Shown: positions 10,498 through 19,907 of the stretch, piece after piece
Layout of the letters: each line of letters begins with the position of its first letter
Numbering within the stretch: the first letter of the stretch is position 1
Assembly (NCBI RefSeq): GCF_011074885.1
Contig: NC_054690.1
Coordinates: 3,229,001-3,293,000, forward strand
Direction: 5' to 3'
Source: Brettanomyces bruxellensis
Lineage: Eukaryota; Ascomycota; Pichiomycetes; Pichiales; Pichiaceae
DNA length: 64,000 bases
Notes under the pieces: generated by a model
The model's database searches: none
Told to the model about the DNA's origin: nothing
What the model saw: the letters and a program-made list of their open reading frames with translations, nothing else
Program-made: the position numbers and the translations under genes

Positions 10498-11393
10498 TTA
10501 TTTCTTCTTCTCAGCCTCGGCAGCAGCTCTCTCGGCAGCTCTCTTCTCTCTAATACCCAAGTATCTCTTCTTAGATCTAGCCAACCTAAGAGTTCTGTAA
10601 GCAGTACGCTCTGGAACCTCAACAGCTCTTGGTGCAGTCTCTGGTGCAGACTGAACAATTGGGAATGCAGCAGCAGCGGAAACCTGCTCAGCAGTTGGCT
10701 TTTCACCCTTCTTGAAGACAATCAAACTCTTCTTGTAGAGTTCCAATCTCTCAACATTAGCGTCAAAAGTCTCTGTGGATTTGTTGACTCTTCTGTGATC
10801 GACGGCAATACCAACCGTCTGGGCGTACTTAGGGTCCAATTTAGCAGCCTTCAACTCGGCGAAAGTGAAACCTTTTCCGGCTCTAACCTTTCTGTTGTAT
10901 TTCAAAGTTGGGCATCTGACAACTGGTCTCAACAAGTCGACAGGCTTTGGAGCAACGGCAGCAGCCTTGGCAGCTCTGGCGTTTCTTCTAGAAAGCTTCT
11001 GTCCAGCCTGGTCCAAGTGGACTCTGACCCTTCTTTGCCAGTGCTTCTTGAAGTGGTTCTTCTGTAAAACGTAGTTCTTTCCAATAGCTATAATAAGTAT
11101 TAATGTATTGTTAGTATAACCTGAGTTCATGCATTAAAAAGAAAGGTACTTATCATCACCCCCTTAAAATAGTAAAGACCGTTATTCTCCATAAGTTATC
11201 AACATAGTACCATGTTGTATCACCGCTTCCAAGGAAAAACTAACGATAGTGCTTCTTCAACAAATCACAATTTCACACTATTCTTATTATATGTCCATCC
11301 ATGTAAACCATGTCACATTATCGTCTAACTTTTGATTTTCAAATTCCAAACGGATCAACGGCCTTCCTTCACCATTAATAATAACATACCCAT
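10498..11393 (-). CDS. RPL13: 60S ribosomal protein L13 (eL13), two exons
   Basis: The coding sequence is the complement of 10498-11087 joined to 11390-11393. The first exon is only four bases (ATGG), followed by a canonical GTATGT donor. Splicing gives the start [18 protein letters not shown], matching the eL13 N-terminus; without it the frame begins with an unrelated stretch. The 197-residue product has the family features [29 protein letters not shown] and a Lys/Arg/Ala-rich C-terminal helix ending in EAEKKK. The protein sits on the solvent side of the large ribosomal subunit. It is divergent from RPS16 (552 bp between starts) and convergent with RPP1. Confidence 0.96.
11088..11389 (-). 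other. Spliceosomal intron of RPL13 (302 bp)
   Basis: On the minus strand the intron starts GTATGT (11389-11384), has a perfect branch point TACTAAC at 11116-11110 and ends TTATAG at 11088. The branch-to-acceptor distance is about 22 bases. Size and position right after the start codon are typical of yeast ribosomal-protein introns. Confidence 0.93.
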
Positions 11394-11945
11394 TGTGTAC
11401 AGATATCAGATGAGCCTAATTAACGATATGTATAAATTGTTAATAGTGGATAGACTTTACAGGAGTAAGTAGACTTCACCTTTAACGCTTGATTCTATTT
11501 TGGAAAAAAATTTTAGAGCGCATGAAAAAATAAAACCATTTACCTACAGAAAAAACCTTTGCTAGTAGTAACCAGAGTGAATTTTTTCGAAAATCCGAAT
11601 AAAGCCACTCACGATCATCGCTCTTGAATTCGCGAGCACGGTCACAGATTTAGGAAGAAAAAGTAATTCACACCTCAACCCTCCAGATAAATATTTTACT
11701 CACTGTTAATTTTCGCGGGCTGTTTCCTTTTGCCGTAATCTGGGGAATTTCAGATTAATGCTACTGACAAAAAAAATTAAGAAAAAAGGTACGGTGCACT
11801 CGAGTGCTAAGAAAGTGTACCTGAAAAAAAAGTTTTCGTGAAGCTCTGAAATATACGTACAGGTTGGTGATCAACAGCTTTTGTTACGTTACTTTAATAT
11901 CGTAAAAATAAACCGAAAGGACAAGAAACAGTTAACTATCACAAG
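11394..11945. promoter_or_regulatory. Shared divergent promoter of RPL13 and RPS16
   Basis: These 552 bp separate the start codons of two ribosomal-protein genes read outward, so one region must drive both. It contains CGGTCACA at 11639-11646, one mismatch from the HomolD box CAGTCACA, and CAACCCTCC near 11677, a weak Tbf1-like core. A/T runs flank these. The individual sites are guesses; the shared promoter follows from gene order. Confidence 0.6.
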
Positions 11946-12733
11946 ATGTCTACTCCATCTGTTCAAGTATGTTGCAAAACTCTGATACACTTCATAGTTT
12001 AGGTTTGATTGTTTAAGAACTGAAATTATTTTATGAGAGAAGGTCCGAAAGGTATTAAGCATATGTTATTTTGTATCTACAGTGTGTTCCACATCAACTA
12101 TTGACCAGGAACTTCATATTTTGCTACCAAAAATGCATAATATATATTCAAGAATTGTGAATTTCAAAATGGATATGTTATGAAGGATAATTTGAATTAT
12201 CATGGTGACAGATTAACTTTTGAACTTGCAGAGGATTAGTAATTGGACCAGTACTATGAACATTATAAACTTCTTCATGAAATATTTTAGAGCTTATACT
12301 AACAGAACTGATATTTATTTTTTAGACTTTTGGTAAGAAGAAGAACGCAACTGCTGTTGCTCACGTTAAGGCCGGAAGAGGTCTTATTAAGGTTAATGGT
12401 GCTCCAATCACTTTGGTTCAGCCAGAAATCTTGAGACACAAGGTCTACGAGCCAATCCTTTTGGTTGGCTTGGACAAGTTCGCCAACTTGGACATTAGGA
12501 TCAGAGTTACTGGTGGTGGTCACGTTTCTCAGGTTTACGCTATCAGACAGGCTTTGGCTAAGGGATTGATTGCATACACTGCTAAGTACGTCGATGAGGC
12601 TTCCAAGAACGAGTTGAAGAAGATCTACACCGCTTACGACAGAAGCTTGTTGATTGCTGACTCCAGAAGAATGGAGCCAAAGAAGTTTGGTGGTCGTGGT
12701 GCCAGAGCAAGATACCAGAAATCTTACCGTTAG
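11946..12733 (+). CDS. RPS16: 40S ribosomal protein S16 (uS9), two exons
   Basis: The coding sequence is 11946-11966 joined to 12326-12733. Exon 1 encodes MSTPSVQ and exon 2 resumes [17 protein letters not shown], reproducing the start of yeast Rps16. The 142-residue product carries the uS9 signature [18 protein letters not shown] and the C-terminal tail ending RYQKSYR, which reaches the P-site tRNA in the small subunit. The family is about 143 residues, so it is full length. The intron lies after codon 7. It is divergent from RPL13. Confidence 0.97.
11967..12325 (+). other. Spliceosomal intron of RPS16 (359 bp)
   Basis: The donor is GTATGT at 11967-11972, the branch point TACTAAC is at 12297-12303, and the acceptor TTTTTTAG ends at 12325. 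The branch-to-acceptor distance is about 22 bases, as in RPL13. No snoRNA C/D motif pair was evident inside. Confidence 0.93.
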
Positions 12734-13220
12734 AGGGTATATATTGTTGGGATTGTATATCATTGGTGCCTTCCTTTCTTGTCCATGTTCGATTAGTCTA
12801 TTCTGGGCAGGGAGAGGCTTTGTTTTTGTTCACAAAAGTACATAAACTACTAATATTTGACTAGTATGAATATTGTTGCAGCCTTGTAACAAGCTGAGAT
12901 CTGGAAATGTATCCGGCTTTTTGTTGTTCTTAAGTGCATAGTAGTTCTTCGATGGGTGTATTTATCATTTGTGTATTTTTCCCCTCCAATACCGCCGTAA
13001 ACAGCTTGATTGTTTGTGCGATTTTTGTATATGATTGTTTGAAAGTAGAACGGTCATGCATTAATCTTATAGATCTCATTGGAATTAAAGTGTAAAATGG
13101 TTATTGTCATCGCCTCACCTTCGGGCTTAGAATTGAAATTTTCCCGGGGACCGCTGTATACGGCAAACCCACCCCGTAAATTCTCGCCCACGCTGAAGTC
13201 AAAAAAAAAAAAAAAAAAAC
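12734..13220. other. Intergenic region, RPS16 3' side and distal SHM2 promoter
   Basis: No gene is seen here. Near its right end the region has CCG-N7-CGG within 13151-13163, overlapping the 11-mer TATACGGCAAA at 13157-13167 that recurs before ALG9. A pure A19 tract follows at 13201-13219, immediately before the TGACT array. Confidence 0.5.
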
Positions 13221-13249
13221 TGACTTGACTTGACTCAGTCAGTCAGTCA
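13221..13249. promoter_or_regulatory. Array of Gcn4/Bas1 half-sites upstream of SHM2
   Basis: Three TGACT units (13221-13235) are followed by three overlapping AGTCA units (13237-13249), with a full TGACTCA at 13231-13237. TGACTCA is the Gcn4 consensus and TGACTC the Bas1 core, and SHM2 is a known Bas1/Gcn4-type target in S. cerevisiae. The array starts 190 bp upstream of the SHM2 ATG. The site count is seen directly; regulation is inferred. Confidence 0.7.
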
Positions 13250-13410
13250 TCCTCGCATTAATTCTTTTAGGGAACATATATAGGTGCACGTTTATCCTGC
13301 CAAGACTCTCTCCTTTTTTTTCTTTACTATACGCCAAACTTATTTTTCCCTACTGTATATACAGTAGATAGTTAACTCACCGCAGATATCAACAGAGTAT
13401 TTTTACAAAA

Positions 13411-14823
13411 ATGAGCAGAGACGCCCTGTCAAAAGAGCATCGCCATATGCTTACTGGCCACCTTAAGGAGACTGATCCGGAGGTTGCTGATATTATTGAG
13501 GATGAAATTGATAGACAAAGACATTCCATCAATCTTATCGCCTCCGAAAATTTTACATCCACCTCCGTTTTCGATGCTTTGGGATCACCAATGTGCAACA
13601 AATATTCTGAGGGTCTCCCAGGTAGAAGATATTATGGTGGCAATCAAAACATAGATCGTATGGAGATGCTATGTCAATCCCGTGCTTTGAAAGCATTCAG
13701 ATTGGATCCTGATAAGTGGGGTGTGAATGTGCAGGCACTTTCCGGATCACCAGCTAATCTGGAGGTTTATGGTGCAGTGATGAAGCCTCATGAAAGATTG
13801 ATGGGTCTTGATCTCCCACATGGTGGTCATTTGTCTCACGGTTATCAGACACCAACAAGGAAGATTTCTGCTGTTTCTGTGTACTTTGAGACGATGCCAT
13901 ACAGAGTTGATCTCAAGACGGAAAGAATTGACTACGATATGTTAGAGAAGACTGCAAACCTGTTCAGACCAAAGGTCCTTGTTGCCGGTACATCTGCTTA
14001 CTGTCGTTTAATTGACTACAAGAGGATGAGAGAGATTGCCGATGAGGTTGGTGCCTACTTAATGGTTGATATGGCACATATTTCTGGTCTCATTGCTGCA
14101 GGTGTTATTCCTTCCCCATTTGAGTATGCAGACATTGTCACGACAACTACTCATAAATCTCTGAGGGGTCCAAGAGGTGCCATGATCTTCTTTAGAAAGG
14201 GGGTCAGGTCTGTGAATCCAAAGACAGGAAAGGAGATCTACTATGACTTGGAGAGCCGCATTAACTTTTCTGTTTTCCCAGGTCATCAGGGTGGTCCACA
14301 TAATCACACAATTTCTGCCTTGTGTACGGCTCTGAAACAGGCGGCTACTCCAGAGTTTAAGGAGTACCAGTTGCAGGTTTTGAAGAATGCAAAGTCTCTT
14401 GAGTATGAGTTCAAAAAGTTGGGCTACCACCTAGTCTCTGGCGGTACTGATTCTCATATGGTTCTTGTTTCTTTGAGGGAAAAGGGAATAGATGGTGCCA
14501 GAGTGGAGGCAGTTTGCGAAAAGATTAACATTGCTTTAAATAAGAACTCCATTCCTGGTGATAGGTCGGCTATGGTTCCTGGTGGTGTTAGAATTGGTTC
14601 CCCAGCTATGACAACTAGGGGTGCAAATGAAGGGGACTTCAAGAGAATCGTCGATTACATCGACAAAGCTGTGAATTTTGCAAAGGAATTGCAGAATAAT
14701 CTTCCTGCAGATGCTCATAGGCTTAAGGACTTCAAGCGTAAGCTCTCAGAACCTTCCGAAGAGTTGGAGCAGTGGAGAAAGGAAATATACAATTGGGCCG
14801 GCGAGTATCCATTATCTGTTTAA
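13411..14823 (+). CDS. SHM2: Serine hydroxymethyltransferase, cytosolic
   Basis: The 470-residue enzyme converts serine and tetrahydrofolate to glycine and 5,10-methylene-THF. It is collinear with SHMTs throughout: [26 protein letters not shown], the PLP-site motif [13 protein letters not shown] with the Schiff-base lysine at about residue 249, and the C-terminal substrate region. It starts [14 protein letters not shown] with no basic presequence, so it is the cytosolic isoform (yeast Shm2 is about the same length) rather than mitochondrial Shm1. A TGACTCA array lies upstream. It converges with AGX1 (162-bp gap), another glycine-forming enzyme. Confidence 0.96.
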   Translation: MSRDALSKEHRHMLTGHLKETDPEVADIIEDEIDRQRHSINLIASENFTSTSVFDALGSPMCNKYSEGLPGRRYYGGNQNIDRMEMLCQSRALKAFRLDPDKWGVNVQALSGSPANLEVYGAVMKPHERLMGLDLPHGGHLSHGYQTPTRKISAVSVYFETMPYRVDLKTERIDYDMLEKTANLFRPKVLVAGTSAYCRLIDYKRMREIADEVGAYLMVDMAHISGLIAAGVIPSPFEYADIVTTTTHKSLRGPRGAMIFFRKGVRSVNPKTGKEIYYDLESRINFSVFPGHQGGPHNHTISALCTALKQAATPEFKEYQLQVLKNAKSLEYEFKKLGYHLVSGGTDSHMVLVSLREKGIDGARVEAVCEKINIALNKNSIPGDRSAMVPGGVRIGSPAMTTRGANEGDFKRIVDYIDKAVNFAKELQNNLPADAHRLKDFKRKLSEPSEELEQWRKEIYNWAGEYPLSV

Positions 14824-14985
14824 GCTCTGTTTGTTGATATAGTATTGCTTCTCATTCTTATAGTTTGGGCGGTTTGAACAGTTTTATTTTGTTTAGTTGT
14901 TGTTCGTTGTATACAGGGTAAAATATGTTACGCTTTATTTTTTGAAAAACAAAAAAGGATTTCATTTATTTGTTTAAAATTATCT

Positions 14986-16152
14986 CTAATTCTTATATCC
15001 TAGTTCGTCCAAGGAGGATTCGATGGCTTCAAAGCATTTATCCAATTCGTGCTTTCTTGATCCAACTGCACTAATGCCCATATGGCCAACCCTAAAGTAT
15101 TTGTTACTGTAATTCTTGTAAATGCCAGAAGCTATCACAAATCCTTTTTCCTGAACCTTAGAAAGGAGGTCTGGACCATTAATACCATCTGGATAATAAA
15201 TCACAGACAATCCGTGGGCTGAAATTTTGTCCGATTTCGGAACAAATTTGAGGCCTAGTTTAGCAATTTTATTCTTGAAGTTATCAGAAGCTACCCTATG
15301 TGCAGCAATATATTCAGTAATGGATGGTGTGAGAATTTCCTTTAAAGATTCATTATATGCATGAATCAACTGAACAGCTGGAGTCGCAAAGTAAAGTGGC
15401 TTGCCATTCTCATAACCACGCATAATAGGGAGCCATCTTTTCAGATCTGTGAAAAACCCGATCGCATGTTCCTTTGCCAGTATTTTTTTAATCGCTCTAG
15501 ATGAAGCAAAAGAGATGGAAAGTCCTGGTGGAACACCAATTGCCTTTTGCGAAGCTGTCAATGCGTAATCAATTCCCCACTTATCAAATTCCAAGTTTTC
15601 ACAGGCAGTTGCACAAACCGCATCCACGATTATTAATGTTTCCGGAGAACTCTTCTTTACTATAGCACTTATTTTTTCAACATCAGAAAGGACTCCTGAG
15701 GATGTGTCCGTCTGTGTGACTGTAATTAAAGTGTATGGTTTACCTTCGTGTTTAGCAGCTCTGAGTATATTCTCAATAACTGATGGCTCAACAGTACTTC
15801 CAAACTCCTTAGCTTTCAATATATCGACATTCTGGGAGCCAGCATACAACTTTAAACAACTGCCGAATTGGTCAGAAAAAAAGCCGGTTGAAATAACGAG
15901 TGCCTTTTCCCCGTTATTCAAAAGGTTAGCTCCCGTAAGATCCCAACCTAAAGTTCCTGATCCTGAAATCACGAATCCTTGGGTATCTGGGTCAGATGAT
16001 TGAAAGAGCCTTCTGGTGTTTTTCAAAGCCTCCTGAAAAGCGGCAGTAAACTCTGGTGATGTGTGGGTCTGCGAAGGGGTCGACATTTCCTTTAAAACTT
16101 CACTTGAGAACTCAATGGGTCCTGGAATAAAGCTTAATTTCCTGTTCGACAT
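14986..16152 (-). CDS. AGX1: Alanine:glyoxylate aminotransferase
   Basis: The 388-residue class V PLP aminotransferase makes glycine and pyruvate from glyoxylate and alanine. Motifs seen are the start FIPGPIEFSSEVL, GSGTLGWDLTGANLL, VDAVCATACENLEFDKWGID with the cofactor-binding aspartate, and TASQKAIGVPPG with the PLP lysine at about residue 203. The start is the ATG at 16152. The frame stays open upstream but has no further ATG, so I did not extend it. No clear mitochondrial presequence is present in this form, although S. cerevisiae Agx1 is reported as mitochondrial. It faces SHM2 tail to tail. Confidence 0.92.
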   Translation of the reverse strand: MSNRKLSFIPGPIEFSSEVLKEMSTPSQTHTSPEFTAAFQEALKNTRRLFQSSDPDTQGFVISGSGTLGWDLTGANLLNNGEKALVISTGFFSDQFGSCLKLYAGSQNVDILKAKEFGSTVEPSVIENILRAAKHEGKPYTLITVTQTDTSSGVLSDVEKISAIVKKSSPETLIIVDAVCATACENLEFDKWGIDYALTASQKAIGVPPGLSISFASSRAIKKILAKEHAIGFFTDLKRWLPIMRGYENGKPLYFATPAVQLIHAYNESLKEILTPSITEYIAAHRVASDNFKNKIAKLGLKFVPKSDKISAHGLSVIYYPDGINGPDLLSKVQEKGFVIASGIYKNYSNKYFRVGHMGISAVGSRKHELDKCFEAIESSLDELGYKN

Positions 16153-17084
16153 TTTGTTTGTACTATTGCAGGAAATGAAGGGATAATGAACTAATAATTT
16201 CTTTGCTAGAAATAAATATGTGGAGAAAAAACCGAAAGCTGTCAATAACCTCGATAAGGGACTATGCCTAAAATGAAAAGCTCAGCAAGTTAAAATCTCA
16301 GATACTAATTAAACATTTGGCCATATATATATATTTAGTTTAGTTGGTATAGGGGGTCTTTAAATACGGATTGCAAATTAGCAACCTAGTTGGTTTTCAA
16401 ATTTTGGTGGATATCAGGGCTCCAAAGGGAACAATAGGAATGGAAATAGGATTGAAAATAAAGACATGACAATATTATTTTGCTTTTAAATGCATTACTC
16501 GAATAGTACGTATCAATCATATAATTGGTTGACAGTTGTGTAGTTAAAAGCATAAAAAATTTGGTTGTTCTTTAGCTTAATATTTTATTTTTATAATGCA
16601 GATGACGACCAACATGTTTTCTATCAATATGACTTACGACTTCGATATTTCCGGAGTCCATTTTGACTATCCCCATGTTTTCCTTTATATATTTTAGTTA
16701 ACTGTACCAAAAAGTTCCTTCAATATATCTGAATTATGGTACAGTAGAGTGTAATTCTCAAGACAGATTCAATGACGAAATCTCGGTCTTCCCCGCTCGA
16801 CCAGAATGATTGACGGGCAGATGGATGGCACGAGCGGCTGAACATTAGAAAACAATATCGTGGGGTGAAATTTTTGGAAGAAAAAAAACTATCCAAATCT
16901 TGAGGAAAGAAACTTCAAATAATTACGTAAGTGTAGATTTAACTTTTTTCCGGTGTACCACGTATGCATATTTCTGCGATCAATCTTTTCGAAGCGAAGC
17001 TCACCAGCCAATTTCGACAATATAAAGTCTTGAACCTTTGCTCTATGGCATTAACGAAGATAAATACTATACATTACAGAAGAC
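16153..17084. other. Intergenic region, divergent promoter AGX1/OST4
   Basis: This 932-bp spacer has an AT dinucleotide run near 16324-16334 and a polypurine patch near 16880-16915. I see no RNA gene. A 27-codon frame at about 16615 has no recognisable homology. Confidence 0.5.
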
Positions 17085-17231
17085 ATGATATCTGATTCTC
17101 AATTGAATAAATGGGCCATATCGTTTGGGCTAATTTCTGCCGGTCTAATTTTAGCGTACAGCTTGCTTGAAAATAACACCAAATCAACAGATGATGACTC
17201 GGAGAATGGCAAGGACGATGAAATAAATTAA
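17085..17231 (+). CDS. OST4: Oligosaccharyltransferase subunit Ost4 (mini-protein)
   Basis: A 48-codon frame starts MISDSQLNKWAISFGLISAG. S. cerevisiae Ost4 (36 residues) starts MISDEQLNSLAITFGI, so the first 15 positions match almost one for one. A single transmembrane helix spans about residues 9-28, and a short, mostly acidic tail follows, about 12 residues longer than in S. cerevisiae. Ost4 bridges Stt3 and Ost3/Ost6 in the ER oligosaccharyltransferase that N-glycosylates proteins. The gene is very short and easily missed by length cutoffs. It lies near YPD1 and PHO13, which are also close to OST4 in S. cerevisiae (from memory), supporting the call. Confidence 0.9.
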   Translation: MISDSQLNKWAISFGLISAGLILAYSLLENNTKSTDDDSENGKDDEIN

Positions 17232-17545
17232 TTCGAAATAGTCATGTGTGTCCTTTGTTAACCAGACTTGCACGAAAATAATTCAACAAATTCGAGTTAT
17301 TTAGCACTACTCACTTTAGAATGGTTGTCTGTGGTCCATTACTGTATAGACATAAATCTTACCGGTATATAAAAAAAATACATATAGGGTATCTATTTTT
17401 GCTATTTATCTCTTCGTAATCTTCTCAAGATATAATAACCCATCTTATTTTCTATGAGCATTCGAGACTTGTCGAAGACTCTGATACCAATAGAAATATA
17501 TCCACCGGTCACTCTTTATTAGTAAATTTCGTATCTTGTTACCGA
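17232..17545. other. Intergenic region, convergent 3' ends OST4/YPD1
   Basis: This 314-bp AT-rich spacer between convergent stop codons probably holds 3' UTRs only. Nothing else is seen. Confidence 0.5.
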
Positions 17546-17992
17546 TTATAACTTAGCCTGAAAGTAGTCACTCAGAAGGTTTTTGCTTTCAGCATAATAT
17601 TCCCGGGCATCTGCAAAGGCATCCTGACAACATTCGTACCAAGCTCCTAATGAATCGGCTTGTAAAGCCTTATTATAATTATCAAAGTTGTTCTGTTTGC
17701 CATAATTCTGTACCCTTTCACATGCGTACTGCACTTTTTGCAATCCAAGTGCGGCTGCAGATCCTTTTAAGTAATGACCAATAGAAGATAGCTTTTCCAA
17801 TTTGTCCTGTGTTTGATCTGGATCGTCCAAAATGTCTGCCATTTCCTTAAATATACCAGTCGCCTGATCCACAAATGTTTTGATCAATGAAAGTGCAAAT
17901 CCCTCTTCATCCTCATCCATCATAAGTATTTCTTGAAATATGGTCCAATTTATGAGATTGGATTGCTCCAATTGTTCTTCCGTTACTGCCAT
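17546..17992 (-). CDS. YPD1: Histidine phosphotransfer protein Ypd1
   Basis: The 148-residue all-helical HPt protein carries the motif IGHYLKGSAAALGLQKVQ, with the phosphorylatable histidine at residue 73 and the conserved KGS/LG positions after it. In yeast, Ypd1 passes phosphate from the osmosensor kinase Sln1 to the response regulators Ssk1 and Skn7, controlling Hog1. Length is close to S. cerevisiae Ypd1 (167). The acidic segment MMDEDEEGFA before the motif is also characteristic. The neighbour PHO13 is the same neighbour as in S. cerevisiae as I recall. Confidence 0.95.
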   Translation of the reverse strand: MAVTEEQLEQSNLINWTIFQEILMMDEDEEGFALSLIKTFVDQATGIFKEMADILDDPDQTQDKLEKLSSIGHYLKGSAAALGLQKVQYACERVQNYGKQNNFDNYNKALQADSLGAWYECCQDAFADAREYYAESKNLLSDYFQAKL

Positions 17993-18479
17993 GATACGGC
18001 TTTATGGTATGTGTTTGTAAATTCAAGTCTCGGCTTCTATGAGCTGTTCAGTAAAGTTTTTGTAAAATAATATGACCGGCCAAAGTCTATTCAGTAAGAA
18101 TATTGGTAACTTTCAAAAAAATTGTGGTAATAAAAATAATTCTGTGTCGAAACTAAACCACATTTTTATTGGTAGTGACAGACAGCTAGGGACCCCTTTT
18201 GCTCCATTTCTTACACCCGAAGAGTCTTATTTTTGCGCTCATCTATGATTACCTCATTTTAATTTAATTTTTTTTTTTTGTATTCTTGTCGCTAATACGT
18301 AATTAAACGGCTCTTAAGTCCTAATAATGTCCGAGAAAACGATATTGTTATTCGCATATAATTATGGAACTATATACATTCATACAGCAGTTTCCTAATG
18401 ATATTTTTTCATTCGAAATAATTTACACAACGAACGATAAAAAAAGTCTATTGTATGACCATAATGTATTACAACATCA
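17993..18479. other. Intergenic region, YPD1 promoter and PHO13 3' side
   Basis: These 487 bp run between the YPD1 start and the PHO13 stop, both on the minus strand. A T10 run lies at 18270-18279. I see no gene. Confidence 0.5.
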
Positions 18480-19384
18480 CTAATGATTGTACTCATAAAG
18501 ATCACCCAATTTGTTGGCATAGTATGTTGGCTTTTGCTTTGGATCTAAAGCTTCTAACGTCTCTGGAGTCTCTATACCACTAAGAACTAGTAACGTTGAT
18601 AATCCATTGTTTAATCCAAACAAAATATCAGTGTCAAAGCGATCTCCAATCATGATAGAACGGGACTTGTCAATGTTCTGCGACTTTATGATTGCGTCCA
18701 TCATTCCTTTGCTTGGCTTACCACAGATAATTCCCTCTCTGTTCACGCAGGTTTCCACGGCTTTAACTACCATTCCAGCTCCTGGTAATAATGCTCCCTT
18801 ACCTGGGAAGGTAGAGTCAGGGTTTGTGGCAACAAAGTAGATATTTGGGTTAAGCAAATACTGCATTGTGACAGCGATTCTGTGATAATTATCTTCGGAT
18901 CCAATCCAACAACAACGGCACCTACCTCTGGATCAATATTGTTAATTGGATCAGTTTTATCCTCCATATTCAAAGGCCGATCTAATGCTGGTAGGTGTGT
19001 ACCACCTAGTGTTTGGTAGCCGGCATCCTGTAATTCAATCTCAAGTCCATCAGCACCTTCAACCCAAACTTTTTTATCCTTTGGAAGTTTAAGTATATCT
19101 CTCAAATAGACAGCAGAAGCATATGAACTTCCGAATACTTCACTCTCAGAGACCGTTAAACCGAACTTTTCAAACTTCTTCGAATATTGGAGTCTAGACT
19201 TTGTGGCATTATTCGTAACAAAAATCAAATTCTTGTTATGCTTACGTAGCATTTTCAACGTCTCTGCTACCTTTGGAAGCAAACTTGATTCACGCCATAG
19301 GACACCATCACAATCAAAAAGAAAGTTGTCGTATTTGTCCAAGATTTCTTGTGCAACTGCTTTTGAAGAAACTTTAACAGTCAT
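18480..19384 (-). CDS. PHO13: p-Nitrophenyl/2-phosphoglycolate phosphatase Pho13, one-base frameshift
   Basis: This HAD-superfamily phosphatase is split between two frames. Frame one (from the ATG at 19384) holds motif I FLFDCDGVLW (Asp24, Asp26) and motif II VTNNATKSR, and runs to VGAVVVGLDPKI. Frame two holds the rest: YFVATNPDSTFPGKG, CGKPSKGMMDAI and the motif IV region MIGDRFDTDILFG. The switch falls at 18886-18892. There the plus strand reads gataattatc, and one more T would let a single 301-residue protein read through with the family sequence I-N-Y-H-R restored. Pho13 is a metabolite-repair enzyme that clears 2-phosphoglycolate and 4-phosphoerythronate. A sequencing or assembly indel is most likely; a recent inactivating mutation is the alternative. 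Confidence 0.88.
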
Positions 19385-19907
19385 TTTGATAATCTGCGTT
19401 TACGTACAATTCGCAATTTCACGTTTTTGAACTCTATGACTTGTGCAGTGGGATGTCGGGAAAATGACTTACTTAAATACTACTAACTTGGGTCGTTAAG
19501 ATCTTGCATGAAATAAATTTACCTAATAAAAAAAGTGTGCGCACGAGCCCAGATCGGTGTTACTGCCTGATTCAGACCACACCGATGAATAAATCGGAAC
19601 GGTTAACCATCCTCCGGAAAAACATTGGCTCTACGATTGAAAAATAGTGGAAGTTTTCGAATTAATGTAAGGGTGTTCAATGTTCATGTTGTGTAAGGAT
19701 GCAATTATGGTTTTCTGAAATCATTATGCATTTCACCTGATCCCATCCCCCACCTATTGAAAAATAAAAAATGGCAGCGAATTAATTATCCAACTGTAAG
19801 CATATCAAATTCCGAATTTATATTTATGAACCCTTATTTAATATGGATTATTTCCTCGAGTGAATAAACCTAGGTGATACAAATTTCAAAGAATATAATA
19901 AAAAAGT
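19385..19907. other. Intergenic region, divergent promoter PHO13/complex I subunit
   Basis: This 523-bp spacer contains an isolated TACTAAC at 19480-19486 on the plus strand. It lacks a matching donor and a good acceptor, so I do not call an intron. Nothing else stands out. Confidence 0.5.

Noticed and set aside
18880..18900. Programmed -1 frameshift in PHO13
   Set aside because: No X-XXY-YYZ slippery site and no evident stimulatory structure; an indel is simpler.
19480..19486. TACTAAC as a 5'UTR intron of the complex I GRIM-19-like gene
   Set aside because: No suitable donor upstream and no proper acceptor within 20-40 bases; the gene has a complete N-terminus without it.
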